64,000 nt of DNA from contig JAMWBK010000005.1 in assembly GCA_029953675.1 (NCBI GenBank), positions 2,685,001-2,749,000 of the forward strand, written 5' to 3'. The position numbers and the translations under genes were made by a program. Source of the stretch: Rhodosorus marinus (lineage: Eukaryota > Rhodophyta > Stylonematophyceae > Stylonematales > Stylonemataceae). The notes beneath the pieces are model-generated. The model worked only from the letters and a program-made list of their open reading frames with translations, had not been told where the DNA came from and made no database searches. Below are positions 58,202 to 64,000 of this stretch, piece after piece (the first letter of the stretch is position 1; every line of letters starts with the position of its first letter).

Positions 58202-59690
58202 CGATAGCTAGAAACTGTTCTCTAGTTCATCGTCTTCAAAAGAGGCTTCACAGCTAAAGTCGCTAAAACCGTAGATTTTGACCCATGTCTTCTCCAAGTG
58301 AACAAGAAAATTCTAGGTCTTGAGTTTCTTCTTCTAAGTCCGCCTCGTACCAAAAATTACGAGCTCGAGAAAGTCTCTCCTGCTGGAGTAGGTTGATTCC
58401 ACAGCTACCGATGCTCTCTTGACCAACTAACTCTCCCCGCACAAGCTTGACGCCGTAAGAATCCAATCCAGGGCCAGCCTTTCTGGAGTACATCCCCACT
58501 ACCAGTAACTGTGGCGTTGCTTGAGTAGATTGACTCCACAGCTACTGATGCTCTCTCGACCAAGTTTCCCCGCACAACCTCGACGCCATAAGAATCCAAT
58601 CCAGTGCCAGCATTTCTTTACCTTCAGGACTACCACCAGTAGCTATAGTCGAAGCCCGTCTTGACTCTCTCAGGACAGTTTCAGCTATCTAAAAAAATGA
58701 TGGCATAGCTCAGAGTGTTGACAGGTTCGGTTGAGGCCCCAAGTGGTTTATCCCCATGTATCTTCTCCATCCGAACAAGAAATTCTCAGTGTATTGAGGC
58801 TTTTCTGAGTCCTCAAAGTTGAGAGACGAGACTCGCCTGCTTTTTTAGGTTCTCAAAAGCTCTTGGCAGACTGATTCCAAAGCATCTGATGCTCCTTTGA
58901 ACTGTCCTCCCCAGCTCACTCGTTTGACAATCCAGTGACTGCATTTCTGGAGGGCGTTCACCCCAGGAAGGAGTTTCCTGACTTCAACCGCCTCCTTTAC
59001 CAAATGCGTATGAGAGCAAGGATCCATGTATAGAGCTATGGATCCGTCTCAATGGGAAGCTCTGACAAAGTCTCTTCAGAACGAAACGGCTTCGCCAGCT
59101 GGACTCTGATCGCCGTAAGCCGCGGTCTGGAAGAAGAAGCTTGATATTCCTAAGCATCTGACGTTCTCAGATGCCATTGAAACTGAGTCCAGATATCACT
59201 GACGTAGAAGCTCGCTGGCGGCAACCATCTCCTCAGTCTCGAGGGAGGAGTTGAGCCGCGCTTGCTTCAATCGACATCAAATTGGTCGTGGACCGCTCGG
59301 CCGATGCCAATTAGCTCCTTTTCTCGACTTTGACACTGCTCTCATCGATGGGAGTTGAGACACGAACAGTCTAAGTCTCAATGACAAGCTCTAATAATGA
59401 AGCCTGTAGCAGACTCATATGGCTTTCCCATGCCAAGTCATGATCGCCTTAAGGCCCTCTGATTGACTCCTAAGCGACTGATCTTTTTCAACGGACACCA
59501 ACGGAGAAGGTCCAGAGCACCAATAGAAGCTCTTGACGAAGATGCGTTCGCGCAGCAAGGGCTTCTCTCAGTCGTGACGCCTGAGAAGGATGATGTAGAA
59601 GTACCCAACTCAGTCCACATCGAACAGAACATTCTCGTCTCAGACCTTCATCTGGAGGAAGGAGGCGTTCGCTCGTCAAAGGTGGTCACA
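58202..59690. other. Divergent interval filled with degenerate repeats
   Basis: About 1.5 kb between the DHX35 start (-) and the phosphatase gene (+). It contains the tandem repeat at 58381-58655 and more diverged relatives near 58840-58930 and 59130-59200. On the minus strand the units read as related short peptides (GPGLDSYGVKLVRGELV and DSYGVEVVRGNLVER), but stops separate them. A plus frame at 59463-59690 leads into the phosphatase without its own ATG. Confidence 0.4.
58381..58655. repeat. Tandem repeat, unit about 137 bp
   Basis: Unit 1 starts at 58381 (TGCTGGAGTAGGTTGATTCC) and unit 2 at about 58518 (TGCTTGAGTAGATTGACTCC). Both continue with ACAGCTAC.GATGCTCTCT, then CCCCGCACAA and AAGAATCCAATCCAG, with about 85-90% identity by eye. 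Weaker relatives of the same block occur near 58880 and 59150. The origin is unclear: a decayed tandem-repeat gene or a satellite seed. Confidence 0.65.
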
Positions 59691-60993
59691 ATGGAAGGCT
59701 CGGCCGATACGACATGGCTGGTTTTTGACTTTGATAACACTCTAATCGATGAGAATTCAGACTACGTAAGCAAAAAGACTAGAAACCCGATGACAATCCA
59801 TTGGCTTTTCAGCGAGACCTAATCCGTGTTTCTGTCTCTTCAGTTTGTTTTCGAAAGGCTTGGATCCGATATCCTGGACACGCTACGTGATAGAACGCGC
59901 TCGGTGGGTTTCACACAAGCTGTCGATGAGTGCCTAGCGATCCTCTGGAACAGAGGAATCTCAGTCCACGATTTGAGGAAGGAGCTAGGCAACATCTCGG
60001 TTAACGCCAAGCTCGCTGGAGCCCTTCTGCAGACCCGGAGCGTGGTGAGTGAGCGCTGCATGATTGTATCCGATGCCAATACCGAATACATCCGTACCAT
60101 TCTCAAGCGAAACGGGCTTGATGACGGCGTGTTCGAGAGGATCGTGACGAATCCTTCATTCCTCGAGAGCGATCGGTTGCGGGTCAAACCCTTTGACAAC
60201 AATAACGGAACGTGTCGACGGTGTCCCGAGAACCTCTGCAAAGGAAGAGTCATAGAGGGTGAGTCCTTTGCAAACCAGCCCCCTTGATCAAGTCCTACGT
60301 GCCTATGGAACTGGTTTGGTCCAGACTTTAGAGAAAAGAGGAATGAATTGTCAGCTTCCGCAGCTGTCAAAGCAGCAGGGCTCGAACCTTGGATTGACCG
60401 CGGCCTCAACCAGCTTCCGACTGACACAGCCATAGCTGAAAGTGTTGAGCTTGATATCCAGTAGTTAACTGGACGAACGAGGTTGATCCTAAGTCTACCT
60501 CGTTGACAGCAACGCTTGCGAAACAGCCTGCGGAATCTATTTATTGCTAACGACCTTGTTGGTTGTCTCATGAACGTTCCCGCAGAGTTGATTTCAGGGA
60601 TGGGAGTGGATGGGAGAATTGTGTACGTTGGTGATGGAGGAAACGACCTTTGCCCCGCTCTGAGGTAAGACAAGAAGGCGCTACAACAACAAATGCTCCA
60701 CAGAGAACCTGAAAAATTGTTTCTATCCAATATCCAGATTGCGTGACTGTGACAGTGTTCTTCCGAGGAAAGGCTTCCCATTGTTCAAGCTCCTAGTAAG
60801 CACCTCGCACCGCACGATGAGGGAGTGTAAACACCGGTGTGAATAGATCTACTGAATGCTGAAGCTGTGGGCGCCTTGCATCACAAAATTTTCACAGAAA
60901 GAGAAGCATCATGAGTGCAAAGCGCGAGTGATTCCGTGGACTGGAGGGGAAGAGCTTGCCGACACACTCAGTTCAATCAAGAGCTCTGTGTAA
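59691..60993 (+). CDS. PHOSPHO1/2-type phosphatase (HAD superfamily)
   Basis: Family members hydrolyse phosphoethanolamine, phosphocholine or pyridoxal phosphate. Exons 59691-59765, 59844-60258, 60586-60664, 60738-60795 and 60898-60993 encode 240 residues. Motif I is WLVFDFDNTLIDENSD with both Asp present. Motif II is MIVSDANTEYI. The Cys-rich block CRRCPENLCKGRVIE is characteristic of PHOSPHO proteins. Motif IV is YVGDGGNDLCPALRL. The 327-bp third intron (60259-60585) is the longest in the window. A piece at 60325-60462 could be read as an extra exon, but it ends in a stop and is not needed. The ATG at 59691 lies just before the domain; a longer N-terminus is possible but lacks an ATG. Confidence 0.85.
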
Positions 60994-63516
60994 ACCTTGT
61001 TCAACCAGAACCTGGAGATCGCCGGGAAGTCTGCATGCTCACTAGTCCGTTTTCAGCTCCAGCCCGTTTGCATTCACTTGACTGGTCGAGCCAGCTTGGA
61101 CCAAGCTGGCGCTCAGTATGTACATAAGACCTCATCTACAAAGGGCACCGAACGGCTGCAGTGGCGTTGTCATGTGCTACTAATATGGTTAGACAGAAAG
61201 AAGGAAGGAGACAACTTTCGGGAGTAATTTAACGCAACTGCTAAGTTATGGTTGTAACCGAAATGTCCCGCTTGTGTCCGCCGAAATGGAGCTTTTGCTT
61301 CGCAATGGTCGTCATAAAGCTACTAGGAGCTCTCCTACCATTTGTGAATACCAGCTAGCATATGCAGAACGGTGCGAAAAGAACTGAAGCTCCGCGGAAT
61401 GGAGGTTTTCCACCAGCCCTGTTCAGTTCTCCTGGATGGCATTGGCAATCCCAGGGAATGGTTCACTTTTCGTAAATTCTGCTTTTATGCTCCGGTGAAT
61501 TTGTGACCATCCTAAGGAGTCCTCAAAGATTTACACGGAGGAGACGTGCCGTGCCCCTCAGCAAGCCCAGCCAAGGAGAACTACCGAAAGAAAATATATT
61601 CAGCTCCGGCTGGAGAGCTTCCGTTGGTGGTGAGTAAGTACAAAGGGGTGGCAGGCGAGTCTTGCTTCGAGTGACTGAGCCTTCAAGCCTTCAGCATCTT
61701 CAAGGTCACGGAGGTTTGAACACGAAGCTTAACCAATCCGTGAAACAAGTAAATATGCTCCTCAGTACTCAGACCTGCTTGGTCCAATGTATACTGCTTG
61801 CCCAGAGCATGTCGCCCCCACCCGGAATATCCAAAACTGACGAAAGGCACTCTGTTGGAATTCTTATAACCTACTCACAACGCCACCTTTAACCCCAAAA
61901 AGGTTGAAACGAGTCTCGTCTCGCCCCTCTTGACCATGAGGGAAGACATCCTGCTTTGGCTTGCTGTTTGCTTTACTACGTTCTTCTTCCATCCTCCCTG
62001 TCCCCTCCTCCACCCCAAACCCTCATCGGAAAAAAAAAACAAAACAAAAAACACACCTTCAACAAAAATCACGTCTATTTAGATTCATTTAACAAAATAA
62101 AAAATAGGTCTCTACAATTTTATTCTGAATTACTTTTGAAAAAATTGTAGATTATGGGTATGAACCAATCGAAATACTATAATAAGGAGATATGATCTCA
62201 ACAAATCCTGTCCCCTTTGATTTCATGTTTTTCGCCAATCAACGAGCTTGCGGATATGTCGGAGCTTCTCCGAGATAACCTCCCATTTTGTAAACAAATA
62301 CTGTATCTCCGGCAGGTGCAAAGATAGCTTCCTCCCATTGGCCAGAAACGGACCCTTGTTTTGTAGTCACATAGAAACAACTTCGACGATACTGATAATT
62401 TTATATTTATTTCTATTTTTATTATCCAATAAAATTCCTCCAAATCCGACCCCTCAAAAATCTCCGAAACAATTTAACAAATAGTCAGGCCTTTTGCACA
62501 CCGAATCCGCGATTCGTTTTCTTCTACGTCAACAGGCATCCTTCCACCCTCCCCCCCCCTTCCCCCCCACCCCACCCCTTTCCCAACGCAACTAAATCCA
62601 CTCTGTAGAGAATCAATCAACATACCCCTTATATGTCATTGCGCGAAAGACATTAATAAGAAACTTTTAATCCGAAGATGAATTGTTGGGAGCTTCTGTT
62701 GAAGGCCGGGTTGTTGGTATTAGTTAAAACTGGATTGAATGAAATTGATTAAGGGAGGGGGGGAATGAAACAATTTAGTGCAATGGAAAAAAAATTAGGG
62801 TTGTTGAAATGTTTTCGAAGGGGGTTGGCGACTTATGATGGTGTTCGGTTTTCGTTGGTGGCGGAGGTGGGGTGAGATTATGGTGATGACGGTGGATTTT
62901 TTGTGGGTGGGAAAACACTTGCGAAATTTTGGATTTTTGGTGTGTGTGTTTGTGGGTGGGTGGGCGGGTAGGAGGTGGAGAGATAAGAGAGGGAAAGGAG
63001 TGCGTCCGTCCATTTTCTTTTGTTCCTTTTTTTTTTTGGTTTGAGTGGCATTGTAAGTTGTGTGCGTGTGTGATCCCGTTTGAAGCACAAATCGTATTTC
63101 CCTGCGTTTAGGCAAAAGAGAGGGGGGAGGGAGGGGGAGGGAGGGAGGGAGGGAGGGAAAGGGGGGTGTGGATACTGTGATGAGATTAGATTAGATTATC
63201 ATTGGTGACCCTTTTTGTTTTGCTTTTTTTGGTGGTTCCCCGAAAAGCCGCCGGGAACTGTGGGTTTGAGAGCTGGGTGCATGGGCTGATATGGTTCGTT
63301 TGCGAAGTAAGTGAGTGGAAAGGAGATGGAGCAGGAATAATAAAAAGGTTGGTGCTCGGTTGAGCGAGGATTCTTGGCTGACAGCATTCGGGGCGAGAGG
63401 GGGGGTCAGGGTTGTGGCGTAGGGATTTGGATCCCTCTGTTAAGAGAGACCTTTGTTGAAGCTGGGAGCAAGTTGGCGGCTGGTTTCTTGCTTTTTTGTT
63501 GTGTGCTCTGAACAGG
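60994..63516. other. Long intergenic region, no gene seen
   Basis: About 2.5 kb. Bases 61570-61900 are mixed, 62060-62180 and 62390-62480 AT-rich, and 62540-62580 C-rich. The G-rich tract at 63121-63168 lies 350 bp before the CBM20 start. Only chance-like short frames occur. The right end should hold the promoter of the CBM20 gene. Confidence 0.4.
63121..63168 (+). repeat. G-rich tract with G-quadruplex potential
   Basis: Runs of three or more G separated by single A (GGGAGGGAGGGAGGGAGGG) fill about 48 bases. On the plus strand this satisfies the pattern of four or more G-runs with short loops, which folds into a G-quadruplex in vitro in many sequences. It sits upstream of the CBM20 gene. 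Confidence 0.7.
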
Positions 63517-64000
63517 ATGAGAGTTGTCTTTCGGGCTCATTATGAGGGTTTGAGCACGGAAGAGCTCTTTGTCGTTGGTGGGTCTGAGAAACTTGGGTTT
63601 TGGGACCCCGCGAAAGCTGTAAAGCTGACGAAGGTTGACGATGGTCTTTACCAGGTAAGTTGTGGAGCGATGATTGCGCTCTCCTTCGATGGCTTCGTGT
63701 CGAGATTTCTGAGGGTGGGCCTTCATCGTTTTTCCACGAAATTCTTTGTCATCTTCCTCAGGTCATGATAGCAAAGATCTCCGAACTCGATACTGTCCTG
63801 GAGTACAAGTACCTTCTCAAAGATGCAAATTTTCCGAGGTGCGTAAAGTGGGCCGAGGGAGAGAACAGAAAGTTTAGTACCAGTGGAGATGAACTTGGAG
63901 TTGTGCTCGAAGAGAGACCCTTTCAACGCGGTATCAGCGATTGGTACGCATACGAGCCTAGCGTGCAGGCCCAGGACGAGCAGGAGTGGGGAAACTATGA
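63517..64000 (+). CDS. CBM20 starch-binding-domain protein (5' part)
   Basis: Exons 63517-63654 and 63762 to the window edge give the first 125 or so residues. They match a CBM20 starch-binding module: GSEKLGFWDPAKAVKLTKVD supplies the typical G-x-x-x-LG-x-W block, and LEYKYLLKDANFPRCVKWAE is the second strand block with the ligand-binding Trp and the G-x-N-R turn (EGENRKF). The protein starts at the domain with no obvious signal or transit peptide, so a cytosolic starch or glycogen enzyme is likely, such as a DPE2-like glucanotransferase, a phosphoglucan water dikinase or a laforin-like phosphatase. The catalytic part lies beyond the window, so the enzyme cannot be named. Confidence 0.8.

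Noticed and set aside
60360-60450. A tRNA-like stretch on the minus strand (an A-box-like TGGCTGTGTCAGTCGG and a B-box-like GGTTCGAGCC)
   Set aside because: The D arm and anticodon stem can be drawn, but the acceptor stem does not pair, the T stem fails after three pairs and the anticodon loop has eight bases without the usual U33. At best a tRNA-derived relic.
60325-60462. An extra exon of the PHOSPHO-type gene inside the 327-bp intron
   Set aside because: It enters in the right phase but ends in a stop, and direct splicing from 60258 to 60586 gives the family's expected sequence.
1-64000. CRISPR arrays, operons, phage or plasmid modules
   Set aside because: No regularly spaced identical repeats, no ribosome-binding-site-led gene clusters and abundant spliceosomal introns. 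The window is a eukaryotic nuclear region.

Overview
The window is nuclear DNA of a eukaryote. About twenty recognisable proteins are split by short GT-AG introns (56 to about 330 bp) whose phases join without conflict. The gene set is spliceosomal, nuclear-envelope, chromatin, SNARE and mitochondrial, with no operons or bacterial signals. A protein that begins with a CBM20 starch-binding domain and shows no obvious transit peptide is compatible with an alga storing starch outside the plastid, such as a red alga. That placement is inference and was not tested.

Layout, left to right. 1-212: tail of an unknown gene (+). 623-2180: SNRNP40 WD40 protein (-). 3266-4426: unknown protein (+). 4743-6904: decayed, rearranged Ty1/copia retrotransposon. 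7428-9802: JmjN/JmjC protein that seems to lack the iron ligands (+). 10559-13870: SUN-domain nuclear envelope protein with a 10-nt microexon (-). 15787-17775: flavin amine/polyamine oxidase (+). 17906-20281: ribonucleotide reductase large subunit A, intronless (-). 21283-21760: small zinc-binding protein (+). 21993-23035: unknown basic protein (-). 24548-25150: unknown acidic protein (+). 26239-27747: Hsp70-interacting protein ST13/HIP (+). 27888-28915: WLM (Wss1-type) DNA-protein crosslink protease (-). 30557-31328: Gly-rich membrane-type protein (+). 31399-32896: HAD-IIA phosphatase (-). 34261-35042: complex I subunit NDUFS7 (+). 35553-38133: secretory/nuclear-envelope-like single-pass protein of unknown family (-). 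38619-39143: uncertain ORF (-). 39350-40776: SNAP-25/29-type SNARE (-). 42612-43482: unknown membrane protein (-). 44250-45410: OTU deubiquitinase (+). 46439-46855: weak small gene (-). 47372-51026: N-CoR/SMRT-like double-SANT corepressor (+). 53313-55729: ribonucleotide reductase large subunit B, one intron (+). 56120-58201: DHX35-type DEAH helicase (-). 59691-60993: PHOSPHO1-type phosphatase (+). 63517-end: CBM20 protein (+), cut by the window edge.

Architecture. Many neighbours are convergent, with 70 to 400 bp between stop codons, while divergent or upstream intervals run to 1-2 kb and are AT-rich, holding degenerate repeats and the transposon. Several genes touch chromatin or the nuclear envelope (JmjC protein, N-CoR-like protein, SUN protein, Wss1 protease), and two encode ribonucleotide reductase R1, but nothing shows that they form one pathway.

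Exon boundaries were placed by eye from homology, GT-AG sites and phase. They are hypotheses until RNA data are seen. No clear new multi-gene system was found. The most notable items are the probable pseudo-demethylase, the two R1 paralogues with different intron content, the rearranged copia element, the microexon and the stop-free introns.
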